A program made the translations under genes and the position numbers. From NCBI GenBank assembly GCA_964473355.1, contig CAYYOS010000108.1, positions 1 through 8,776 of the forward strand: a DNA stretch of 8,776 bases. Direction: 5' to 3'. The stretch comes from CAYYOS01 sp964473355. Its GTDB lineage: Bacteria; Pseudomonadota; Gammaproteobacteria; Burkholderiales; REEB80. Under the pieces are notes generated by a model. It saw only the letters and a program-made list of their open reading frames with translations, searched no databases and was not told where the DNA came from. Below, piece after piece: positions 1-5,783 of the stretch (within the stretch, counting starts at the first letter, position 1; each line of letters opens with the position of its first letter).

Positions 1-1
1 C

Positions 2-1231
2 AATGGACCGCTGCTCTCTCTATACAGCGACGCGTATGTAGCCACCGGCGAGCCGCTGTTTAAACAAATTGTCGCGGAAACTTGTGCGTGGGTGATGCGG
101 GAAATGCAATCACCCGAGGGCGGCTATTACTCCTCTCTGGACGCAGATTCCGAACATGTCGAAGGTAAGTTTTATGTGTGGACGTTGCAAGAGATAGCCG
201 CAATACTCACCCCCGAAGAATTTCAGATCGCTACGCTATATTATGGCCTCGATCTTCCTGCCAACTTCGAGGGCTCGCATTGGCATTTAATTGTCGCGCG
301 CGCCGCCTCTGAAATAAGTAACGCGCTGCAATTACCCATAGAACACGTCGAGCGTCTATTGAAAGACATCCGCCATAAACTTTTTGTCGCCCGATCAGCG
401 CGCGTGCATCCCGGGCGCGACGAAAAAATATTAAGCAGCTGGAATGCCCTCATGATAAAGGGCATGGCGCACGCGGGGCGAGTTTTTGACGAGCCCGGCT
501 GGATTGCGTCGGCGCAGCGCGCCTGCGACTTTATTTTTTCCACCCTTTGGCAGGCGCCCCGTCTGTTAGCGACATATAAAGATGGGCGGGCACACCTTAA
601 TGCCTACCTCGACGATTACGCTTTTCTTTTGGACGCTTTGTTGGAATTAATGCAAGCCGAATTTCGTTTCCAAGATTTACAGTTCGCCAGAGATATAGCC
701 GATGCCTTACTCAATGCTTTCGAAGATCACGCTACTGGGGGCTTTTTCTTCACCAGCCATGATCACGAAAAATTAATTCACCGCTTAAAAGTGGCCCAAG
801 ATAATGCTACGCCATCCGGCAACGGCGTGGCTGCGATGAGCTTGCTGCGTTTAGGGGCGATCCTTGAAGAAGAGCGTTACCAACAGGCTGCCAGCCGCAC
901 CATTAGCGTTTACTACGGCTTGGCGGCGGCGCACCCCGCCGGCCACGACTCTATCATTATGGCGCTGGACGATTTTCTGCACCCGATTGAGACCATCATT
1001 TTGCGGGGCCCCGCGGTAGCGCTTCCGGAATGGCGCCGGGCTACATTGAAAAACTATCAACCGCGCCGCTTAGTGTTTGCGTTAGACAGCGGCCTGGCGA
1101 ACCTGCCCGCGGCGCTAAACAAACCACTTGCCGACTTCACGCAGGCTTGGATATGCGGGACCAGCTGTTTGCCCCCAATTAGCGAACTTCCGGTCTTGGA
1201 AGCTTGGTTTGCGCAACGTGACGGGGCTTAA
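2..1231 (+). CDS. YyaL/DUF255-family thioredoxin domain-containing protein, C-terminal part (5' end outside window)
   Basis: The frame is open from base 2, so the gene begins before the window and about 409 codons are visible. The family (YyaL, SPATA20-like) has an N-terminal thioredoxin-like DUF255 domain followed by an (alpha/alpha)6 glycosidase-like domain. Full members are roughly 650-700 residues, so the thioredoxin part and its Cys motif are missing here. Visible hallmarks are SLYSDAY near the start, the SLDADSEHVEGKFYVW block, DEKILSSWNALMIKGMAHA, DDYAFLLDALLELMQ, TGGFFFT and PSGNGVAAMSLLRLG at about 812-865. The precise biochemical function of the family is not settled. The reading frame is intact to the TAA at 1229-1231. 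A GTG at 92 is internal (in the WVMREM stretch) and is not a real start. An AAGGAGAA sequence overlaps the stop codon without a properly spaced start after it (see findings). Confidence 0.93.
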   Translation, partial: NGPLLSLYSDAYVATGEPLFKQIVAETCAWVMREMQSPEGGYYSSLDADSEHVEGKFYVWTLQEIAAILTPEEFQIATLYYGLDLPANFEGSHWHLIVARAASEISNALQLPIEHVERLLKDIRHKLFVARSARVHPGRDEKILSSWNALMIKGMAHAGRVFDEPGWIASAQRACDFIFSTLWQAPRLLATYKDGRAHLNAYLDDYAFLLDALLELMQAEFRFQDLQFARDIADALLNAFEDHATGGFFFTSHDHEKLIHRLKVAQDNATPSGNGVAAMSLLRLGAILEEERYQQAASRTISVYYGLAAAHPAGHDSIIMALDDFLHPIETIILRGPAVALPEWRRATLKNYQPRRLVFALDSGLANLPAALNKPLADFTQAWICGTSCLPPISELPVLEAWFAQRDGA

Positions 1232-1237
1232 GGAGAA

Positions 1238-1266
1238 TTGACTGCGTCGATTTTTTTTACATTAAA
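1238..1266 (+). promoter_or_regulatory. Weak candidate sigma70 promoter for the PEP-CTERM gene
   Basis: TTGACT at 1238-1243 is one base from the -35 consensus. With 17-bp spacing the -10 position falls on ATTAAA (1261-1266), a poor match. The rest of the 147-bp gap before the next start is AT-rich with A and T runs and shows no clear alternative promoter. The call rests almost entirely on the -35 box. Confidence 0.22.
1249..1261 (+). repeat. 13-bp direct repeat, left copy
   Basis: GATTTTTTTTACA occurs here and again, identically, at 5431-5443 just upstream of the first cytochrome gene. The eight-T run lowers its complexity. The copies bracket the PEP-CTERM gene and the Rhs island. Confidence 0.5.
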
Positions 1267-1378
1267 GTTTGATAAGAATCGCACTTTTCTGCAGCCCATT
1301 GATTAAAAAAGCGTTTTTTCGCTGGAATAGTTCATGCTTAGTTCCGCTCAGTAACGTTAACTTTAAAGGGGAATAAGC

Positions 1379-2272
1379 ATGAAACAAACCTTAATTGCAA
1401 CGGCTTTAGGATTGTCGTTAGCCTTAAGTGGAATAGCGCTCGCCGGGCCGGTAATTATCGATGGTAGCGACGCTGAAGAACACGGCGGCGTTAGCGGTGG
1501 CGTAAACTTTTCTGGCTGGGAATATTTTCAGCGTGGCTTTGAGAATCTTTTGCCTCAAGTCGGCAACGGTAACGTCGTAGCCGTTTGCTTGGGCTGTACC
1601 GGAAATACGCAAACCGCCTTTGCTTCGGCTTTTGACCTGGCAACGAAGCCGGCGGGCTGGGTTCGCGAAACCATAGATGGCGAATCGAATATCGCCAACT
1701 TTTTTGCCGGAACCCTGCCACGTACGCTTGCCAATACCGGCTTGTTATACTTTCCTACCGGGGGTAACACCAGTGGCGGGATGACTAGTGCAGAATTGGC
1801 CGTTCTTAACGCCAACGCGGCTGCCATTAATTCCTTCGTAGGTGGCGCCGGCAATCCTTTGGTTGGCGGCGGTTTATTTGCTCACGGCGAGGGAAATACC
1901 ATCGGGGCGTGGGGTTGGTTGACGACGTTAATTCCGGGCATTGTACCTGTTGAAAGTGGAGGGGGTAGCAATCTTCAGCTCACGTCTGCTGGCGTAAGTG
2001 CTTTCCCAGGCCTAAGCAATGCAGATATCCAAGGTGCCACACCTTGGCATAATCATTTTGAAGGGACGTTCGGTGGCTTGCAGGTTCTAGTAGAGACAAC
2101 TAGTGGCCCAGCAGGCCGTGCGGTGGTCTTAGGTGGCGGCGCGGGAACACAAATTGGTTGTGGTCTGCCCGGCCAAGAACCCTGCGTTCGGCAAGTCCCT
2201 GAACCGCTAACGCTGGCCTTATTAGGCGTAGGTTTGTTGGGTCTTACCCTCACCAGACGTATGAAACTCTAA
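1379..2272 (+). CDS. Secreted PEP-CTERM sorting domain-containing protein
   Basis: The 297-residue protein starts with a clean Sec signal peptide (basic MKQ, hydrophobic core, cleavage near IALA-GP at about residue 23). It ends with a textbook PEP-CTERM tail: VPEP at 273-276, a hydrophobic segment at about 277-292, then RRMK. In this family the tail is recognised by an exosortase (EpsH/XrtA type), and the protein is delivered to the envelope or exopolysaccharide matrix. The ribosome binding site AAAGGGGA (1365-1372) is 6 bases before the ATG, which supports the start. The body has a VIIDGSDAEEHG opening, a CLGC pair near residue 70, LLYFPTGG, GGLFAHGEG, PWHNHF and a final CGLPGQEPC pair just before the tail. 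The alternating strand/glycine-turn pattern and the GGGLFAHGEG segment recall a ThuA/DJ-1-like fold, but this is a guess. It appears monocistronic, with a strong terminator directly after it. No exosortase gene is visible. Confidence 0.9.
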   Translation: MKQTLIATALGLSLALSGIALAGPVIIDGSDAEEHGGVSGGVNFSGWEYFQRGFENLLPQVGNGNVVAVCLGCTGNTQTAFASAFDLATKPAGWVRETIDGESNIANFFAGTLPRTLANTGLLYFPTGGNTSGGMTSAELAVLNANAAAINSFVGGAGNPLVGGGLFAHGEGNTIGAWGWLTTLIPGIVPVESGGGSNLQLTSAGVSAFPGLSNADIQGATPWHNHFEGTFGGLQVLVETTSGPAGRAVVLGGGAGTQIGCGLPGQEPCVRQVPEPLTLALLGVGLLGLTLTRRMKL

Positions 2273-2285
2273 ACGTAACTGAATT

Positions 2286-2316
2286 AAAAAAGCCCGGCTT
2301 AGCCGGGCTTTTTTTT
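2286..2316 (+). terminator. Strong rho-independent terminator after the PEP-CTERM gene
   Basis: AGCCCGGC (2291-2298), loop TTA, and GCCGGGCT (2302-2309) form an 8-bp GC-rich stem, extended by A-run/T-run pairing and followed by a run of Ts to 2316. The A-run on the left could let it work on both strands. It insulates the PEP-CTERM gene from the Rhs island. Confidence 0.9.
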
Positions 2317-2356
2317 GCGGGTAAGGTGGCCGACCGCGCCGTCAGGTTTTTAAGCT

Positions 2357-2368
2357 AACAAGCAAAGA
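2357..2368 (+). repeat. 12-bp direct repeat at the left edge of the Rhs island
   Basis: AACAAGCAAAGA is found here, just before the Rhs frame opens, and again exactly at 5375-5386, just after the decayed Rhs fragment. Both copies are preceded by a T-rich segment containing AGCT. The GCCGGGCTTTTT of the terminator (2302-2313) also recurs at 5354-5365, so the two flanks share two ordered blocks. Confidence 0.6.
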
Positions 2369-2500
2369 TAAATCGGACCGTCACGTTCCTCCGATCCTGT
2401 AGGGAATACCTATCAAGCGACCTTTAACTTAAAAGGCGCCAAAACCAGCTTCACTAAAAGCCACGCTTATAGCTATTACTTAAATGGCAATAAAAAGACG

Positions 2501-4006
2501 ATGACTTATCCTAACAACACACTCGTCTCTTACACCTACGACACCAACAATCAATTAAAGCGCATCGCACTCCCCCAAGGTGCCATTAACATCGACACCT
2601 ATAGCTGGACCCAACCCACCCAGATCAGCTATCCTGGCCTCACCAAGACCTTAAGCTATGATCCCGTGCAACGCTTAACCCTGATTAAACTCCAGGCGAA
2701 CCTTCAAGCCCCACTGTTAATGGATTACCGTTATCAATATGATGCGGCCTCCAACATCAGCCAAAAGACCACCCTGGAGGGGATGACCCAATATCAATAC
2801 GATCCCCTGGATCGCTTAACCCAAGCTAACCCACCCACAACGCTGGGACTCCCCCAAGAACACTACCAATACGATGCCTTAGGTAATCGTATTACCTCCT
2901 TACATCAACCCGGCACCTTTAGCTACAACGCCAATAATCAATTAACACTCGCGCCACAAACCCAATATCAATATGATCTCAATGGCCACACCACCAAAGA
3001 AATCAAAGGCCCTATCACCCGCGAGTTTAGTTATGATGAAGCCGAACGCTTAACCGAAGTCAAAGACAATAACGTGAGCCTTGGCCAATACCAATACGAT
3101 CCTTTAGGACGCAGAATCAAGAAAACCACCCCACAAGGCTCGGTCTACTTCCACTACAGTGATGAAGGCTTAATTGCCGAATATGACGCCACGGGCACCC
3201 CCTTAAGCTTCTATGGCTGGCAGCCCAATGGCACGTGGGGCACCAACCCGCAATTTACCCTGCAGAATAATCAAGCCTATTATTATCATAATGATCACTT
3301 GGGTACGCCACAGAAGTTGACGGATAATTTGGGTAAGGTGGTGTGGCAGGGGAAGAGTGAAGCGTTTGGGAAGACGACCGTAGATCCTGCCAGTACAGTC
3401 TTTAACCCCTTAAGGTTTCCGGGGCAGTATGAGGATCAAGAGACGGGGCTGCATTATAATTATTTTAGGGATTATGATCCTGCTGTAGGAAGGTATGTGC
3501 AGAGTGATCCTATTGGGTTGGAGGGGGGGTTGAACCTTTATGAATATGGCAAGAATAATCCCCTGTGGCGAATAGATCCAAAAGGTTTGTTCACTATTGA
3601 GCAAGATTGCTGTAACAAAGATTCCACGATAATCAATCAAATCTCGGATGCCTGCCGGCGAGTAACAACCGCGATAACCGATGTTAAATTACGCGCCTGC
3701 ATTTTGGAGCGGTGTAAGAAAGGGCGTGTTAGCTGCGATGGGGTAGTTTGTTGGGCTATATCTAAAAAAGCTCTAGGATGGGCGCAACAAGGAAAAGGCG
3801 ACACCGCTAACCTGTGTCTGACGAATAACGAAACGACCAGTAATTTAGAACAATTTGGATGCGTAGCAATTCACGAATGGGCACATACGTGTGGCTGGGA
3901 GCACAGTAGTGGCGGTGGCGTACCGGGTAGTTCACCGATTAAATTCCCTTCTGAGTGTAAGCTCGGGTGGGGCACCTCACCGGTACCCGTGCGGCCCACG
4001 AAATAA
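2501..4006 (+). CDS. RHS repeat-associated core protein with Cys-rich, HExxHxxGxxH C-terminal tip (5'-truncated)
   Basis: Tandem YD-type repeats fill the first two thirds (YTYD, five YQYD copies, FSYD). The conserved Rhs core follows: YYYHNDHLGTPQKLTD, the NPLRFPGQY block, YNYFRDYDPAVGRYVQSDP, and DPIGL at 336-340 (the usual self-cleavage motif), ending NPLWRIDPKGLF at about 364. In polymorphic toxins the sequence beyond this point is an exchangeable toxin domain. Here that tip is residues 365-501. It has 11 cysteines while the core has none, and it carries HEWAHTCGWEH at 458-468, matching the HExxHxxGxxH metzincin zinc site. No Met follows it, so a classical Met-turn is absent. The frame is open from 2372, and Rhs-like sequence (GNTYQATFNLKG) lies upstream of the ATG with no start codon available there. 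No good ribosome binding site precedes 2501. The large N-terminal cocoon and any secretion domain are missing, so this is a truncated Rhs end that may not be expressed. Toxin activity is inferred. Confidence 0.85.
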   Translation: MTYPNNTLVSYTYDTNNQLKRIALPQGAINIDTYSWTQPTQISYPGLTKTLSYDPVQRLTLIKLQANLQAPLLMDYRYQYDAASNISQKTTLEGMTQYQYDPLDRLTQANPPTTLGLPQEHYQYDALGNRITSLHQPGTFSYNANNQLTLAPQTQYQYDLNGHTTKEIKGPITREFSYDEAERLTEVKDNNVSLGQYQYDPLGRRIKKTTPQGSVYFHYSDEGLIAEYDATGTPLSFYGWQPNGTWGTNPQFTLQNNQAYYYHNDHLGTPQKLTDNLGKVVWQGKSEAFGKTTVDPASTVFNPLRFPGQYEDQETGLHYNYFRDYDPAVGRYVQSDPIGLEGGLNLYEYGKNNPLWRIDPKGLFTIEQDCCNKDSTIINQISDACRRVTTAITDVKLRACILERCKKGRVSCDGVVCWAISKKALGWAQQGKGDTANLCLTNNETTSNLEQFGCVAIHEWAHTCGWEHSSGGGVPGSSPIKFPSECKLGWGTSPVPVRPTK

Positions 4007-5016
4007 TGTCTCTAAAAAACTTGGGTCGTTTTGGCAACGCGATTTTGTTTAACGGATCAGCTCTCCAATGGCTTAGCCTCATCGTTGTGACGCAGCTTTG
4101 TTGTGGTGTGTCTGCGAATGCTTCGATATACGTGATAAAACGACCGATAACGTTTACGGCGGATGGCAAAAGTCTTGTGGTCTATGGGGAGATGAAAATG
4201 TTAGGTATCTCCTTTGACGTATTAAAAGTCGCCGATCCCAGCACAGGAAAAGTTCTGAGTTGGAAAAGAGCTCCCGGCGGAATTTATTTTTTGCAAGCTT
4301 GTAAAAACACCGATCAAGTTGTAAGTATTGATTCAGATCATATAATTTTCTGGCAACTGCCACAGCTTAAAAAAATAAAGAAAACAAATATTGATGATTA
4401 CGATGTCACCCGCGTGGCGGTTGATGAAGTTTGTGAGAACTGGTGGAGTGCTGACAACACAACATTAACTCGGCACTCTCTAACGCCCTCGGGGGGAAAA
4501 ACCCATTTTCCGCTGCCCGCCCTGGACGGCAAAATAAGCGCGCTTACCGCACGTGGCAACTGGATGGGACTTCGCACATCGAAGAAAAAAATAGCTTTGT
4601 TCGATATATCCCGTCGTAATCTTAAGCATATCCTAGATCTCCAGTGCACTCCGCTATGGGCGCCCAACATTTCTCCTAACTTAAAGGTTTTCGTCGCGAC
4701 TTGCCTAGATTCAACAACCAACACCTTCGTATACGACCTAGAATCAGGTAAGCTTTTATACCAAGCGGCTTTCGAATCCGGGATTGTTCCTGCGTTTCAC
4801 CTATCGGACGATGGAAAATTTCTAGCCGGGGTTAACTTTAACCATGAGCTACAGCTAATTGACCTAGAGCGCAACATTATTAGCAAGGTGGCTAGCCTAG
4901 ACGATACCGCCTATTCCGTCGCCCTCTCGCGGAATCAAACATATATTGCTGTAGGACAAGAACAAAACACGCTAATCTACGCGACTACGAGCAAAAATAA
5001 GATCGTAGTGCAATAG
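4006..5016 (+). CDS. Secreted beta-propeller-like protein, candidate immunity protein of the Rhs tip
   Basis: The ATG at 4006 overlaps the Rhs TAA by one base (TAATG), which suggests translational coupling. A GTG at 3967 is also in frame, but it would place 13 residues before the signal peptide and has no ribosome binding site, so 4006 is preferred (336 residues). Residues 1-39 look like a Sec signal peptide (K4, R8, hydrophobic 19-33, cleavage ANA-S at 39/40). The LCC inside it does not fit a lipobox. The mature part shows repeated strand-turn units with propeller-like wording: TADGKSLVVYG, DSDHIIFWQL, KKKIALFDIS, NTFVYDLESGKLLYQ, SDDGKFLAGVN, HELQLIDLE, and QTYIAVGQEQNTLIYAT. This is consistent with six or seven WD40/YVTN-like blades. 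No enzymatic motif was found. The immunity role is inferred only from position directly after a toxin-like Rhs tip. An export signal would suit a target in the periplasm. Confidence 0.72.
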   Translation: MSLKNLGRFGNAILFNGSALQWLSLIVVTQLCCGVSANASIYVIKRPITFTADGKSLVVYGEMKMLGISFDVLKVADPSTGKVLSWKRAPGGIYFLQACKNTDQVVSIDSDHIIFWQLPQLKKIKKTNIDDYDVTRVAVDEVCENWWSADNTTLTRHSLTPSGGKTHFPLPALDGKISALTARGNWMGLRTSKKKIALFDISRRNLKHILDLQCTPLWAPNISPNLKVFVATCLDSTTNTFVYDLESGKLLYQAAFESGIVPAFHLSDDGKFLAGVNFNHELQLIDLERNIISKVASLDDTAYSVALSRNQTYIAVGQEQNTLIYATTSKNKIVVQ

Positions 5017-5313
5017 CCATCACCGAGATGCAGTGCCCGCCATCACCCGCGATTTTATCTATGATGAAGCCGAACGCTTGATTGAAGTCAAAGACAATAA
5101 CGTGAGCCTAGGGCAATACCAATACGATCCTCTAGGCCCCCGAATCAAGAAGACCACCCCACAAGGCGGTCTACTTCCACTACAGTGATGAAGGCTTAAT
5201 TGCCGAATATGATAGCCTAGCCGCTCCCTAAGCTTCTATGGCTGGCAGCCCAATGGCACTCGGGGGACGAATCCGCAATATACCATTCAGAACAATCATA
5301 CCTATTCGGTACT
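5017..5313 (+). pseudogene. Decayed Rhs core fragment, partial duplicate of the intact copy
   Basis: Bases 5041-5306 repeat 3013-3281 of the Rhs gene at the same order and spacing. Over 5060-5167 versus 3032-3139, 98 of 108 bases match when counted by eye. A 2-base deletion (GGCTCGG to GGCGG, near 5166) and a 1-base loss near 5220 disrupt the frame, and a TGA follows the first. Its peptide would match the EVKDNNVSLGQYQYDPLG and FYGWQPNGT parts of the intact copy. Weaker similarity may reach back to about 5018, right at the stop of the preceding gene. It has no start signal and lacks the DPxGL junction and any tip, so it cannot supply a toxin. It is best read as a leftover of a second Rhs core. 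Confidence 0.85.
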
Positions 5314-5374
5314 ATTGGCCGAATACAGTAGGGGGGCCAGATTGATTTGCACCGCCGGGCTTTTTAGCTTAATT

Positions 5375-5386
5375 AACAAGCAAAGA
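5375..5386 (+). repeat. 12-bp direct repeat at the right edge of the Rhs island
   Basis: This is the exact second copy of AACAAGCAAAGA (2357-2368). It is preceded by GCCGGGCTTTTT (5354-5365), which matches the right arm and T run of the terminator at 2302-2313. The 5307-5453 stretch otherwise contains no gene, only these repeats and the cytochrome leader. Confidence 0.6.
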
Positions 5387-5390
5387 GCTA

Positions 5391-5430
5391 TGCAAATACA
5401 CGGGATTTGTATACCATAAGCGGGTTTGCA
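5391..5430 (+). promoter_or_regulatory. Nested inverted repeat in the leader of the first cytochrome gene
   Basis: TGCAAA (5391-5396) and TTTGCA (5425-5430) form an outer dyad. Inside, ATACA (5396-5400) and TGTAT (5408-5412) form a second one around CGGGATT. The position 25-60 bp before the start would suit an operator or a leader hairpin. It does not match an FNR, ArcA or other operator consensus that I know. No convincing -35/-10 pair was found around it. Confidence 0.2.
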
Positions 5431-5443
5431 GATTTTTTTTACA
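5431..5443 (+). repeat. 13-bp direct repeat, right copy
   Basis: GATTTTTTTTACA is identical to 1249-1261. Its last base is the first A of the cytochrome ribosome binding site. Confidence 0.5.
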
Positions 5444-5448
5444 GGAGA
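5443..5448 (+). promoter_or_regulatory. Ribosome binding site that fixes the cytochrome start
   Basis: AGGAGA lies 5 bases before the ATG at 5454 but only 2 bases before the in-frame TTG at 5451. This spacing decides for the ATG, giving MKALILG as the N-terminus. Confidence 0.8.
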
Positions 5449-5453
5449 AATTG

Positions 5454-5783
5454 ATGAAAGCACTAATCTTAGGAAATACCTTATTGGCCGCCGGTTTATT
5501 CGTATCGGCCGGGGCTTATGCAGCGGTCGATGCCACAGCGGCACAAGCTCTAGCACAAAAAAGCGCTTGTATGACTTGCCATGCAATGGATAAAAAGGTC
5601 GTTGGACCGGGTTACAAGGAAGTCGCCGCGAAATATAAAGGTGACAAAACCGCAGAAGCCAAGTTGATTAAAAAGGTCAAAGATGGTGGCGCCGGTGTCT
5701 GGGGTAATATACCTATGCCACCTAACCCCCAAGTAAAAGATGAAGACATTAAAACTATCGTGCAATGGATCTTGAGCCTCTAA
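5454..5783 (+). CDS. Periplasmic class I cytochrome c (c551/c552 type)
   Basis: The 109-residue precursor has a Sec signal peptide (K2, hydrophobic core, cleavage at AYA-AVD around residue 23) and a mature domain of about 86 residues, the normal size for cytochrome c551/c552. The haem attachment site CMTCH is at 39-43 with H43 as one axial ligand. Met88 in IPMPPNP is the expected second ligand. GPGYKEVAAKYKG and GVWGNIPMPP closely follow the pattern of Pseudomonas cytochrome c551. It would carry electrons one at a time in the periplasm, to a terminal oxidase or a reductase that is not in this window. Its stop codon lies inside the overlap with the next cytochrome gene, so the pair is one operon. 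Confidence 0.95.
   Translation: MKALILGNTLLAAGLFVSAGAYAAVDATAAQALAQKSACMTCHAMDKKVVGPGYKEVAAKYKGDKTAEAKLIKKVKDGGAGVWGNIPMPPNPQVKDEDIKTIVQWILSL

Noticed and set aside
1279..1294. Sigma54-like TCGCAC...TGCA upstream of the PEP-CTERM gene
   Set aside because: The GG of the -24 element is CG, and the spacing to the -12 GC is one base short.
1238..1306. 22-codon frame starting at TTG 1238 after AAGGAGAA
   Set aside because: The ribosome binding site is only about 2 bases from the TTG, and the predicted peptide has no recognisable feature. It is more likely a relic of an older junction.
1305..1323. A6-GCG-T6 and AGCG/CGCT hairpin as a terminator of yyaL
   Set aside because: The GC part of the stem is only four pairs and no T run follows it.
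2740..3110. Recurring CAATA(C/T)GAT units as a DNA repeat or CRISPR array
   Set aside because: They are in frame, irregularly spaced and encode the YQYD motifs of Rhs repeats.
3967..4005. GTG 3967 as start of the propeller protein
   Set aside because: It would add 13 residues before a good signal peptide, it has no ribosome binding site, and the TAATG coupling at 4006 explains the start better.
4096..4110. LCC in the propeller protein's signal peptide as a lipobox
   Set aside because: The residues before either Cys (TQL-C, QLC-C) do not match the lipobox, while ANA-S fits signal peptidase I.
5302..5586. Minus-strand open frame of 94 codons across the cytochrome leader
   Set aside because: It overlaps the cytochrome signal peptide antisense, has no ribosome binding site, and its protein resembles nothing known.
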